The notes under the pieces are model-generated. The model did no database searches. It was not told the origin of the DNA and saw only the letters and a program-made list of their open reading frames with translations. From Burkholderiales bacterium (GTDB taxonomy: Bacteria; Pseudomonadota; Gammaproteobacteria; Burkholderiales; Burkholderiaceae_E), in assembly GCA_026399835.1 (NCBI GenBank), contig JAPLQE010000010.1, positions 1 to 64,000 on the forward strand: a DNA stretch of 64,000 nt. Reading direction: 5' to 3'. Positions 9,439 through 18,648 of the stretch are shown here, piece by piece. How positions within the stretch are numbered: the stretch's first letter is position 1; the number at the start of each line of letters is the position of its first letter. A program made the translations under genes and the position numbers.

Positions 9439-10449
9439 ATGGCGGGCACCCCCCAGGACATCACGCGGGCACCCGAGGCCACCGACATCGAGGCGGCGGC
9501 CGCACGGATCGCGCCGCACGTGCGGGTCACGCCGACGCTCGCGCTCGAGCACGCGCCGTGCCGCATCGAGCTCAAGCTCGAATGCCTGCAGGTCTCGGGC
9601 ACGTTCAAGGCGCGCGGCGCCTTCGCCCGGCTGCTGTCGGCGCGCGAATCCGCGCTCGCCGCGGGCCTGCCGCCGCCGTCGGGCGTGGTCGCGGCCTCGG
9701 GCGGCAACCACGGCATCGCGGTCGCGCATGCGGCGCGCGCGCTCGGGATGTCCGCCGACGTGTTCGTGCCGCGCACGACGCCCGCCGCGAAGCTCGCGCG
9801 GCTGCGCGGGCTCGGGGCGACGGTGCATGCCGTGGGCGACGAGTACTCGCAGGCCTTCGCGGCGAGCCGCGCCTGGGCGGCCGAGCGGGGCGCGCTCGAA
9901 TCGCACGCGTACGACCAGTTCGACACGCTCGCGGGGCAGGGCACGCTCGCGCGCGAATGGCTGCGCCAGTCGCCCGACCTGGACGTGCTGCTGGTCGCGG
10001 TGGGCGGCGGCGGGCTGATCGGCGGCATCGCCGCCTGGCTCGATTCGGCCGCACGCGCCGGCCAGCGGGTGCCGCGCCTGGTCGCGGTCGAATCCGAGGG
10101 CTGCCCGACGCTGCACGCGGCCCTGGCCGCGGGCCGGATCGTCGAGATCACGCCTTCGGGGCTCGCCGCCGACTCGCTCGGTGCGCGCCGGGTGGGCGAG
10201 CTGATGTTCCCGCTCGCGCAGCGGCGCATCGAGCGCGCCGTGCTCGTGCCGGATGCCGCGATCGCCGCCGCGCAGGCCGCGCTGTGGCGGCAGGTGCGCA
10301 TCGCCACCGAGCCGGGCGGCGCCACCGCCCATGCCGCGCTCGCCTCGGGCGCCTTCCGGCCCGCCGACGGCGAGCGCGTCGGCGTGCTGGTCTGCGGCGC
10401 GAACGTCGACCTGCGCGCCCTGGCCGACGGGGTCGACGCGGCGGCCTGA
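9439..10449 (+). CDS. PLP-dependent threonine/serine dehydratase-like enzyme
   Basis: A 336-residue fold-type II PLP enzyme. The PLP lysine lies in SGTFKARGAF (residues 54-63), the asparagine loop is SGGNHG and the phosphate-binding glycine loop is GGGGLIGG. These features fit threonine dehydratase, serine racemase or hydroxy-aspartate dehydratase; no ACT domain is present, so it is the catabolic or short form. It starts 2 bases after the stop of the hydratase-fold gene, which suggests translational coupling and a role in the same pathway. Substrate unknown. Confidence 0.85.
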   Translation: MAGTPQDITRAPEATDIEAAAARIAPHVRVTPTLALEHAPCRIELKLECLQVSGTFKARGAFARLLSARESALAAGLPPPSGVVAASGGNHGIAVAHAARALGMSADVFVPRTTPAAKLARLRGLGATVHAVGDEYSQAFAASRAWAAERGALESHAYDQFDTLAGQGTLAREWLRQSPDLDVLLVAVGGGGLIGGIAAWLDSAARAGQRVPRLVAVESEGCPTLHAALAAGRIVEITPSGLAADSLGARRVGELMFPLAQRRIERAVLVPDAAIAAAQAALWRQVRIATEPGGATAHAALASGAFRPADGERVGVLVCGANVDLRALADGVDAAA

Positions 10450-10691
10450 CCGGGGCGGGCAGCGGGTCGGAGGCCGCCTCGAATCGGCTGCGCCGCCCAC
10501 GGCCCCGGTAGGCACCCGGGTTGCGTGCGCCGCGAACGGTGACACAATGGCCTCGAACGGCCTGTCGCCCGTCCGCCCGAATCGCCCGCCCGGAACGTAC
10601 GGGACGTGCGCCGCGGCTGCGACAGGCATAGGATGATGTCGATCTTCCCGCCGTGGCGACTCGGGCCCCGGCACGACTCCCGGGTAGCGCC

Positions 10692-10868
10692 ATGGCCGAT
10701 CTCTCTCCCTCCCAGCGAACCGCAGGCACCGGCCGCATCCTCATGACGGCCGGCGCCCTGGTCGCGCTCGAGGCGATGTGGCAGGGCTCGGTCGCGCGCA
10801 CCGTCATCGCCAGCGGCCTGCTCGCCGTCGGCGGCGGCCTGCTGTTCTTCGCCAAGCGCGCCGACTGA
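10692..10868 (+). CDS. Small hydrophobic protein
   Basis: A 58-residue open frame from ATG 10692 with two hydrophobic segments (about 14-27 and 33-51: IASGLLAVGGGLLFF) and a short charged end AKRAD. It may be a small inner-membrane protein of two helices. No family recognised. An upstream in-frame start at 10653 would add a basic, less likely N-terminus. It stands alone between the catabolic cluster and gene A. Confidence 0.5.
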   Translation: MADLSPSQRTAGTGRILMTAGALVALEAMWQGSVARTVIASGLLAVGGGLLFFAKRAD

Positions 10869-10947
10869 ACGGTCGCGCCCCGGGGCCGCCCCCGCCCGGC
10901 GGGCACGTCCTGCCGCCCCCTGCGCCCTTCCTGGCGACGCACCCCTG

Positions 10948-12135
10948 ATGGACTTCGAGGCGATCCGAGTCGACGGCTTCCCGATCGACGCCGAGCTCAT
11001 CGACGCCGGCAACGTCGGGCCCGATCTCGCGGCGGCGATGCATGTCTACCTGGCCACGCCGCGCGCACTGGTCTGGCGCAACCCCTCGCCCGACTGGAAG
11101 CTGTTCGTGGTGCTGTTGCCGCTGGCCTCGCGGCTGTCGCTGATGGCCAACCCGATCTTCTCGCAGCTGGTGCGCGACTGGGGCCACACCATCCGATTCA
11201 TCGGCGTGGACCGCGACCAGTGCGTGCACGACTTCCGCAGCCTGCTGACCGACACCACGCTGCGCAAGCTCGTCGACGCGCTCGCCCGCTGGCTGCACGA
11301 GGCCGGTCCGCGCGAGGGCGATGGCCTGCCCGCACGCGCCGCCGAAGCCGCGACGCTCGACGTGCTGTTCGCCGCGCTCGGCGACGCGATGCTCACCATC
11401 CTCGAGGCGCGCCGCAACGACTGGGGCCGGCACCTGGCACGCGAACACCGACTGGAGCCCGGCGAGCCCGGCTCGCTGTTCGACCGCGCGTCGCGCTACC
11501 CCGACTTCCTCGCGCAGCTGCGCCATGCGCTGCGCCACGAGCTGCTCGACGTCGCCACCTACGGCCGCGTGCTGCGCTCGATCGACCTGCGCGAGGCCGC
11601 GGCCGAGCAGCGCGCCGCCGCGATGATCGAGGGCACGCTCGAGCCGGTGACCCTGGTCAAGCTCGGACGCACGCGCGCCGGCCGGCACCTCGGCTGCTAC
11701 AACTGGCTGCTGACCCACCCGCGCCACGCCGCGCAGCGCGCGTACGTGCTCGGCAGGCTGCCGCTCTTCGCGCAGTGCTTCGCCGATACGCTGATCGACG
11801 CGACGCCGCGGCGCCGCACCGGGCTGGTCGCCGCGGCCGAGCATGACGCACGCGCCGCGCTCCTGCCCGACCTCGCGCGGGAGTCGCTGCGCCAGGCCAT
11901 CGACTCCGGCCAGGACCGCTGGGTGATCGAGGCACTGGCCGCGCACTTCGGCGTGCAGCACAACGTGCTGCGCGCGCTGTGGCGCCACTGCCCGTCGGCC
12001 CTGCAGGCACCGCCCACCTGGCACCTCAAGCAGATCCTGCTGCGCCTGAACGAGTTGCCCGAGCGGGTCTGGCCGCGCGATGACGCGGGCTGGCTGCAGC
12101 TCGCGAGCCGCTCGGTGCCGGCGAGCGCGGGCTGA
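10948..12135 (+). CDS. Hypothetical protein (gene A), intact copy
   Basis: A 395-residue mostly helical protein without signal peptide or membrane segment. It reads smoothly from ATG 10948 (MDFEAIRVDGFPID) and shows features such as FIGVDRDQCVHDF, LGCYNWLLTHPRHA and PPTWHLKQILLRLNELPERV. I do not recognise a family. The last 470 bases (from about codon 240) are repeated almost exactly at 17245-17714, so the same tail occurs as a truncated second copy. Its downstream neighbours differ from those of the second copy because a foreign segment begins just after its stop. Confidence 0.75.
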   Translation: MDFEAIRVDGFPIDAELIDAGNVGPDLAAAMHVYLATPRALVWRNPSPDWKLFVVLLPLASRLSLMANPIFSQLVRDWGHTIRFIGVDRDQCVHDFRSLLTDTTLRKLVDALARWLHEAGPREGDGLPARAAEAATLDVLFAALGDAMLTILEARRNDWGRHLAREHRLEPGEPGSLFDRASRYPDFLAQLRHALRHELLDVATYGRVLRSIDLREAAAEQRAAAMIEGTLEPVTLVKLGRTRAGRHLGCYNWLLTHPRHAAQRAYVLGRLPLFAQCFADTLIDATPRRRTGLVAAAEHDARAALLPDLARESLRQAIDSGQDRWVIEALAAHFGVQHNVLRALWRHCPSALQAPPTWHLKQILLRLNELPERVWPRDDAGWLQLASRSVPASAG

Positions 12136-12391
12136 TCGGCGCTCGGGCTGCTCGCGGCATCGGGCGGGCGCCCAGTTCAGACACGCCCCGCGCCGAACAT
12201 ATCGAGATCACGACCCTCAAGCGGCACCAGAGAACCGAGCAGGTGATCGCATCACTGCACAGACAGGGTCGACCCTAGATAGGGTCGGCCCCAACTTGTT
12301 CGGCGGCCGATCATGGCACTACAGTTTAAGTTCGAAATCCGCCGCATTCGCGGAAATTTAAAACATGTACGCGAGGCATCTGCAGTAAATT
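12136..12391. other. Left boundary of foreign low-GC segment
   Basis: The GC content falls sharply within these 256 bases. An imperfect inverted repeat built on GGGTCGACCC and GGGTCGGCCC lies at about 12266-12292. No complete gene is present. The change of base composition right after the stop of gene A marks the left junction of an insertion. Confidence 0.5.
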
Positions 12392-13016
12392 ATGACACCC
12401 ATCGACAGGTTAGTCACCCAGTTCAATCAGGCCAGAGTTGATCTTGGCGCAGAGTTCAATTGGAAGCGTACCGGGCTGCTGCAAGTCAACAACAGAGGCG
12501 AGCTGGAAGGAAAAATACTCCAACGGCATATTTTTTCGCGGGAGCGCCTGGGCCTCGATTAGACGCGCAGAAGGGGTGAATTTTAGCAATTCCAAAATCA
12601 GGGTTTCTAACATGAGTGAGGTCCGGTCTAAACCCGGCACTTCATTCAAGAATTCCATTTTCGACGGCGCACGTATAGAAACTTGGAGATTCAATGAAAA
12701 AGTCCAGTTTTCGGGCGCCAGTTTTCAGCGCACCGTATTTGCTAATGTGGAGTTAAAAAATTCAGACTTCCGGAAGGCAGATCTTCAGAATGCGAAACTA
12801 TTCGGGGTTGCCTTGGGGGGCTCTGATTTTACTGGCGCGAAATTTACTGGCGCAAGGTTTAACAACACGGATATTTCCGGATGTGATTTATCCAAGGCGA
12901 TCGACTGGGGCACAGTTGAAGTAGGGAGGGATAAAATATACTACGATAAATACACCCGCTTTCCACCTGGCTTTGTTGTTCCAAACAGCGGGTTATGGGT
13001 ATTGAACCCTAATTGA
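12392..13016 (+). pseudogene. Pentapeptide-repeat protein, probably frameshifted near its 5' end
   Basis: The main open frame (12438-13016) encodes a pentapeptide-repeat stretch with the A(D/N)Lxx rhythm: DGARIETWRF, SGASFQRTVF, ANVELKNSDF, RKADLQNAKLF, SDFTGAKFTGARF, then a short C-terminal tail ending VLNPN. Such proteins form a right-handed quadrilateral beta-helix. An ATG at 12392 in another frame opens a plausible N-terminus (MTPIDRLVTQFNQARVDLG) that runs into a stop at about 12558. The two frames may once have been joined, with a slip in the A-run at 12511 or the T-run at 12531. If not, translation could start at ATG 12612. Base composition is far more AT-rich than the host genes, which suggests recent transfer. 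Confidence 0.6.
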
Positions 13017-13179
13017 TCTTTTTAGTCTGCGGCAAGCGTATCTGTCGAGACCCCCCCTCGCGCAGCTCTTAGAAAATCCTGTCCGACCGGACGGATGGCG
13101 GCGAACCGGTGCGGATGCGATTTAGGTTCAAATATCCAGCGGTCGTCATCGATAACTGGCGCCGCCCGAACGAAACACA

Positions 13180-16100
13180 TTGCATCCCGCCCTTTGCGGC
13201 CAGGGAAAAGTCGAAGTAAAGCGCAATGCTCTATCTTCCGTCGCCGTTCTTTCGCGTAACGTCTCTGCCGTGCCTGGAACACCTCGCCTGTCTCGCGCCC
13301 CCGCCGCCGCTCGCTCTGCAGGCACCGGCGCGCTGTCTGGCTTACCCCGGCCACTTCGCGCGGCCAGCGCGGCACCCGCGGCGGCCAACAACATCGCCCG
13401 CTTACTGCGCAGCACCAGTCTGCCAACGCCGGCAGCGTCGCAGCTTGCCCCGCTGGCTGCAGGTCTGGCCGAGATTGGCCGCAGGCTGATCGACTTCGCT
13501 CCCGTCGCCCGTAGGTTTCTCCCCTTCTCCCTTCTGTCGCTCGGCGGCGATTCGGCGCAACGCTTCGATCCTGCCACCGCGCTGCTGCCACGGCTGACCC
13601 AGAGCCGCGCCACGCTGGATCAGACCTTTGAAGCACTCGACGGCCTGGTGACCGCAACAACCCCTTGGCCTGACTTCAGCGGACAGCGCACCGCCCTGCA
13701 AACTCTGCTGACGCGCTCGCGCGAGCAGATTCGGGGGCTGGCGGTTTCTCGGCCGGAACAAGCAGCCCGGCAGCTGGCCGCCCTGTTCGACCTGTTCGAG
13801 CTGCGCGCCGGCAGCACAGGCGGAGCCGATCAAGGCAGGCTTGCCGCCGCGCGCGGCATCCTGGCACGCAGCCGCCCTTCGCGAGCGGCCGGGCGGCCCC
13901 AGGCGGTGCCGGCCCCACCGTCCGCCGCCGCGCCTGGCCCGACTGCTGCGGCCGCATCACGCCCTGGCATAGATCCGGCCGTCGCGGCAGCGCGCACCCG
14001 CCTCAAGGCGGTGCAGACCCAGGCCGGCGAGCGCAACCAGCAGGTGGGGGCGCAGCAGCGCACCGCGGCGGCGGGCTGGGACGCTGCGCAGGAGTCGCTG
14101 GCTCGCTTCTACTGGCAGGCGGCCGGCCAGCGGGCCGCACAGCCGGCGCTGCGCGGCGCACTTGGCGAAGTGGAAGCCCGCCTGCAGGCGCTGCGCACGG
14201 TCTACCGGCAAGCCAACGCCCCGGTGGCGGCGCTGAAAGCGGCCAGGCAGCAGCTGGGGCAGATTGCTGCAGGTGACGGCGGACACGGACTGGCGACGCA
14301 GACCGCACAGGCACGCAAGCAAGTGTCCAGCTGGGCGCAGGCGGCCGATGCCCGGCGCGGCCGCCTGAGCGAGCAGATCAACGCGCTGGCGCAGTGGCAG
14401 CAGGCCGGGCAGCGGTATGTGCAGGCGCTGGCGGCACCGGGGGCCGGCGCGCGGAAGGCAAGACTGCCGACGCTGCCCGCACTGACTGCGCTGCAAGCGC
14501 CCGCTGGAGGCCTTGCCCCCGAGGTGGCGCAGGCCGCGCGCAAGGCAACGGCGGCGCTGCACACGTGGCTGCCCGGGGATGCGCTACGGCCGCAGGAAAC
14601 CGACGCCCCAGGGACTGATCGCACCGCCTCGCCCGCGGCCGAAATCGACACTGATTCCACGCGGCAGACCGTAGCGTTGCTCACGCCTCGAGAGTCCGAA
14701 GACTGGCAGCGATACACCGAGCAATTCCCCGACATTGCCGACCTGATCCGCCACGCTGCGCACGACGCCACCGACGCTGAACTGGCCGAAGCGATCCGCA
14801 TGCTGCTGCGAGGCGCCGCTGGGCAGGATGTGGTGGCTGCCTTGCGCAATGATGGCGTTGCCTCGGGTGGGTTGCCTCCGGGCGGAAGAACACCCCCTGC
14901 TGCCTTGGCTGGCGAAGGACCGGAAAGCGACAATGCATTTCCAGAATTGCCGCTGCATGCCCCTGCGATCGGCGACCCGCGGCAGGGTCGGCGCGCACGC
15001 CCGCATGATGCAGCGGTTGTGCCCAGCGGGCCGGCGACCGCCCGTCCGCTACAGCCATTCGAGATCGAGTCGCCGGGTCTGCTGCCCCTGCCTTCAGCTG
15101 CGCCAGCGCTGAACGAAACTCGCACCGGCTTCCACTTTTCCTTGTCCATTCCCGGCTCATACGAGCTGTTCGTTCGCGCCTGGACCCAGGACGGCAATCC
15201 CCTGCCGGCTCTGTTGTGGTCGGAACTGATCAACACATTCGACCGCCGCGGCCCCATGGAGGCGATTGCAGATACCCTGTCGAAGCGTCTGCCGCCCGAA
15301 ATCTCGTGGCGTGTATCGATGTTCCCGCCGTCGCCCATCGGCTTGTCAAGCTTCGGCTTAGAGCGCCTGTCTTCGCTTGTGCTGGAGATAGAACCGGCAG
15401 TGGCATCGGGCGCGGTCAAGTACGACCCTCGGAAGAAAACCTATTCGCTGAATCTGATCGAAACCCCCGAAGGCCGGAGGCTTGCCGCGCCGCTGGCCGT
15501 TCAGGTCGTCGAAGCGCGCGGGGTGGCGCCGTTCGATATCCCGGGCCTGCCGTCGCTGCCGCTGCACCCGAGCTGGAAACACGAGGTGCTCAAGGTCTGG
15601 AACGTCACACTCGATGGCCCGATCGACGCACAACTGGCGGCCGCGATCACGCGCGCAATCAACCAGGGGGCGCTGTGCAAGGAGCTGTGGTACCAGCCGG
15701 GCCAGATCAAGGCGCGCGCCAAGTGGCGCGTTCGGTTCGCGCTGCCGGGATCGGTAGCCCGTGAGGGCACCCATCGACTCCCCAAGGGCTGGAGCAACCT
15801 GGCCGCGCGGCTACTCTCCCCAGATCGGCGGGAGACGCCCGACCAGGTCCTGAAATCGGACTGGCTCGGCATCAAGCTTCGTGCCGGACTGGCGGCAGCT
15901 CTTCAGGGCTACCGGCAAAGCATCACATCTTCACCGGCATACGCCAGGAAACAGCCCACCCTGTGGGCACCCTTGCCGACACGGCCACACGCGATGGAAC
16001 CGGCACCGCTGCCCGACCTCGCATTCGTACCTGGAAGCGTGCCCGGCGTAGCCGGGCGGATCGTTCTGCACGCCCCCGCAGGCGCCGAAGTAGCGGCGCC

Positions 16101-16464
16101 TGCGGGGCGCGAGCGCCTCGACCCCAAGGCCGTCACGAGGTTGGTGCTCCCCGATGCCGGCAACCGCAGGATCGCCATCTCGGGCGCGGTGCTCAACGCG
16201 CTGAACGGCCATGCGGTGCAGGCATCGGACCTGCCCGCGATCACACAGTTCCTGCGCAGCCTGGATATCGCATCCATCGGCCGTGGCCGCTCCGATCGCG
16301 GCGTACTTTCGTGGAATGCTGGCGTCGTGTACGAAGTCATGAGCGCATTCGAGCGAGGCCAGCCTTTCCCGCCCGAGACAATCGAAACCATCTACACCGC
16401 GATCGAGACGTTCGTCGAGTCTCTGCCATCTGCGTCCGGAACGCTCAACCTGCCAGGCCCATAG
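13180..16464 (+). CDS. Large orphan protein of 1094 residues, function unknown
   Basis: One uninterrupted frame of 1094 codons from TTG 13180; a GTG about 90 bases further in is an alternative start. The N-terminal ~480 residues are Ala/Gln/Arg-rich and predicted helical or coiled coil (many AQ, LAAL and RQQL runs), followed by a Pro/Ala linker at about 540-640. The C-terminal ~450 residues look like a folded domain (FHFSLSIPGSYELFVRAW, GNPLPALLWSELINTF, PPEISWRVSMFPPSP). No membrane segment, signal peptide or known catalytic motif was found. It follows the pentapeptide gene on the same strand inside the foreign segment. It could be a secreted or structural/effector protein; no function is claimed. 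Confidence 0.7.
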   Translation: MHPALCGQGKVEVKRNALSSVAVLSRNVSAVPGTPRLSRAPAAARSAGTGALSGLPRPLRAASAAPAAANNIARLLRSTSLPTPAASQLAPLAAGLAEIGRRLIDFAPVARRFLPFSLLSLGGDSAQRFDPATALLPRLTQSRATLDQTFEALDGLVTATTPWPDFSGQRTALQTLLTRSREQIRGLAVSRPEQAARQLAALFDLFELRAGSTGGADQGRLAAARGILARSRPSRAAGRPQAVPAPPSAAAPGPTAAAASRPGIDPAVAAARTRLKAVQTQAGERNQQVGAQQRTAAAGWDAAQESLARFYWQAAGQRAAQPALRGALGEVEARLQALRTVYRQANAPVAALKAARQQLGQIAAGDGGHGLATQTAQARKQVSSWAQAADARRGRLSEQINALAQWQQAGQRYVQALAAPGAGARKARLPTLPALTALQAPAGGLAPEVAQAARKATAALHTWLPGDALRPQETDAPGTDRTASPAAEIDTDSTRQTVALLTPRESEDWQRYTEQFPDIADLIRHAAHDATDAELAEAIRMLLRGAAGQDVVAALRNDGVASGGLPPGGRTPPAALAGEGPESDNAFPELPLHAPAIGDPRQGRRARPHDAAVVPSGPATARPLQPFEIESPGLLPLPSAAPALNETRTGFHFSLSIPGSYELFVRAWTQDGNPLPALLWSELINTFDRRGPMEAIADTLSKRLPPEISWRVSMFPPSPIGLSSFGLERLSSLVLEIEPAVASGAVKYDPRKKTYSLNLIETPEGRRLAAPLAVQVVEARGVAPFDIPGLPSLPLHPSWKHEVLKVWNVTLDGPIDAQLAAAITRAINQGALCKELWYQPGQIKARAKWRVRFALPGSVAREGTHRLPKGWSNLAARLLSPDRRETPDQVLKSDWLGIKLRAGLAAALQGYRQSITSSPAYARKQPTLWAPLPTRPHAMEPAPLPDLAFVPGSVPGVAGRIVLHAPAGAEVAAPAGRERLDPKAVTRLVLPDAGNRRIAISGAVLNALNGHAVQASDLPAITQFLRSLDIASIGRGRSDRGVLSWNAGVVYEVMSAFERGQPFPPETIETIYTAIETFVESLPSASGTLNLPGP

Positions 16465-16669
16465 CCCGCAGAGCCGCTGCAAGCGCCCTCAATCTCGGAG
16501 AACGGAGAATCGCGCCATCTGCGCAGCCACGCCCAGGCCCGCGCCGCGATCAAGGACATCGTGGATGCGGTCGGTCGCGCCTTCTAGGCCGGACCCAAGA
16601 GCGGTGCTGCCGAGACGAGCGACGATCGCGGCGGGCGCCTCGGCGAACGCCGCCGGCTACATTGCGCCC

Positions 16670-17192
16670 GTGCCGCACACCGAACCGTTCCTCGTGCCCG
16701 GCGACGACGCGACGCTCGAGATGATTCTCACGGTCGCGCGGTTGCGGCTCGAGCGCGCGGCTGCGGCCACCCGCGCCCCCAAAGACTGGCGCTGGCCCGT
16801 GCTCGCGAGTGTCGATTCCCGGGCCTGTCTGGTGTTCCACGACCGCGGCCGCGAGCTGCAGCAGCGCGCGGGCTGATGCGTCGGTCCACACCGGCGACGC
16901 GCTCGCGCGCCGGGCGTGGAACCGGCTGCACGCTTCGTCGCGGCGCGCCTACCTCGCGCCGCGCACGCCGGGCGGGGCAACCGCGACACCCGATGCGAAC
17001 CTGGCCGCGCACCTGGCGGCGCGGCTCCCCTGTGCCGCCGAGTCCGAACCGGAGTTCGCGTGGTTCGCAGCAATCGTGCTGCGGGTCCGCACGCTCGAAT
17101 GGCTGCGGCTCGATAGCGCCGGCCACCATCGCGCACGCTTCGAAGCCGACCCCGCGGGCGGCTCGCCCGCGATGCGCTGGGTGCGTCCCTGA
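16670..17192 (+). pseudogene. Decayed copy of gene B (pyridoxamine-phosphate-oxidase-like)
   Basis: This stretch aligns along its full length with the intact gene at 19480-20127: both begin VPxTEPFLVPGDDATLE and end GHHRARFEA-PAGG. It lacks 43 codons after VDSR, has a 6-base insertion earlier, and has lost 2 bases near 16877, which puts a TGA in frame at 16874-16876. The rest continues in another frame to the TGA at 17190. The gene is dead. It lies directly before the truncated copy of gene A. Confidence 0.85.
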
Positions 17193-17244
17193 GGCGCGTC
17201 ATAGCGCAACGCTGCCGGTACGCACGAGGCCCACGCCGACCTCG

Positions 17245-17714
17245 GGCGCACGCGCGCCGGCCGGCACCTCGGCTGCTACAACTGGCTGCTGACCCACCCG
17301 CGCCATGCGGCGCAGCGCGCGTACGTGCTCGGCAAGCTGCCGCTCGTCGCGCAGTGCTTCGCCGATACGCTGATCGACGCGACGCCGCGGCGCTGCACCG
17401 GGCTGGTCGCCGCGGCCGAGCATGACGCACGCGCCGCGCTCCTGCCCGACCTCGCGCGGGAGTCGCTGCGCCAGGCCATCGACTCCGGCCAGGACCGCTG
17501 GGTGATCGAGGCGCTGGCCGCGCACTTCGGCGTGCAGCACAACGTGCTGCGCGCGCTGTGGCGCCACTGTCCGTCGGCGCTGCAGGCACCGCCCACCTGG
17601 CACCTCAAGCAGATCCTGCTGCGCCTGAACGAGTTGCCCGAGCGGGTCTGGCCGCGCGATGACGCGGGCTGGCTGCAGCTCGCGAGCCGCTCGGTGCCGG
17701 CAGCCGCGGGCTGA
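17245..17714 (+). pseudogene. Truncated 3' copy of gene A
   Basis: About 470 bases nearly identical to 11666-12135, the last ~155 codons of gene A, ending in the same VP(A)AxG tail. Only scattered substitutions separate the two (for instance the arginine of LGRLPLF in the intact copy is lysine here, LGKLPLV). There is no 5' part and no native start. The high identity means a recent duplication or gene conversion. The join with the DNA to its left lies at about 17240-17245. Confidence 0.9.
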
Positions 17715-17715
17715 G

Positions 17716-18648
17716 TCAGCCGCCGCGCGGCGCGGGCTTCGGCCCGAGGCTCGTCCACACGATCGCCCCGACCACCAGCACCCCGCCGGCGACCTGCACC
17801 CATCCGATCCGCTGCCCGAGCAGCAGCCACGCCAGCGCCATCGAGGCGATCGGCTCCAGGTTCATCGCCGGCGCCGAGTTCACCGCGCCGAGCCGCGGCA
17901 GCAAGACGAACAGCGAGGTGAACGCGGTGCCGTAGAGCACGGTCAGCAGCGCCAGGCCCGTCCAGCCCGGCGTGTCCACGGGCCAGGCGAAGCCGTCGAT
18001 CGCGAGCCCGCCGGCCAACGCCACCGCCGACACCACCCCCATCGACCACAGCGTGCGCACGCGGCCGTCGACCGCGCCCATCCAGCGCGTGGTGAGCAGC
18101 AGCGCGGTGCCGAAGGCGAGCGAGGCCGCCAGCCCGAAGCCCACGCCCGCGGCGAAGCGCGCCGGATCCTCGAGCGAGCGCCCGCCCGATCTCAGCACGC
18201 CCGGCACGTCGAGGGCCAGCACCAGCCCCGACAGGATCACCGGCATCGCGATCGCGGTGCGCCGCGTCGGGCGCTCGCCGCCGGTCGCCCAGGAGAGCAG
18301 CGCCAGCACGACCGGAAAGCTGTTGAAGGTCAGCAGCGCCAGCGCCACCGGGATCCGCGCGACCGATGCGTACAGGCACACGCTCTGCACCGACAGCACC
18401 AGGCCGATGAGGACCGCGTGGCGCCGCGTCGGTGCGGCGAGCGACCACGAGGAGCCGGTCGCGCGCAGCAGCACGGCCACCGCGAGCGCGGTGACCGCCG
18501 AGCGCACGAGCACCGCGGCGACGACGCTCGTGCCATGGTCGAACGCGAGGCGCGCCGCGACGTGGTTCGACGCGAACAGCACCGCGATCCCGGCGATCAG
18601 CGCCAGGCCGACGCCGCGCGGGATCGGGCGCGCCGGCACCTCAGGCAC
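17716..18648 (-). CDS. EamA/DMT-family transporter
   Basis: A 310-residue inner-membrane protein with about ten hydrophobic segments arranged as two EamA repeats, for example VGLALIAGIAVLFASN near the start and the C-terminal repeat ending MALAWLLLGQRIGWVQVAGGVLVVGAIVW. Family members export amino acids, sugars or nucleotides; the cargo is unknown. It starts with GTG at 18648, inside the last codons of the upstream SDR gene (8-base overlap), so the two are translationally coupled. It ends 2 bases from the end of the truncated gene A copy. Confidence 0.9.
   Translation of the reverse strand: MPEVPARPIPRGVGLALIAGIAVLFASNHVAARLAFDHGTSVVAAVLVRSAVTALAVAVLLRATGSSWSLAAPTRRHAVLIGLVLSVQSVCLYASVARIPVALALLTFNSFPVVLALLSWATGGERPTRRTAIAMPVILSGLVLALDVPGVLRSGGRSLEDPARFAAGVGFGLAASLAFGTALLLTTRWMGAVDGRVRTLWSMGVVSAVALAGGLAIDGFAWPVDTPGWTGLALLTVLYGTAFTSLFVLLPRLGAVNSAPAMNLEPIASMALAWLLLGQRIGWVQVAGGVLVVGAIVWTSLGPKPAPRGG

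Noticed and set aside
12410-12694. 94-codon minus frame across the low-GC region
   Set aside because: Overlaps the pentapeptide frame, no homology recognised, looks like an antisense shadow.
13022-13660. 212-codon minus frame opposite the start of the 1094-residue gene
   Set aside because: Cys/Arg-rich, no motif; the plus frame runs uninterrupted through it.
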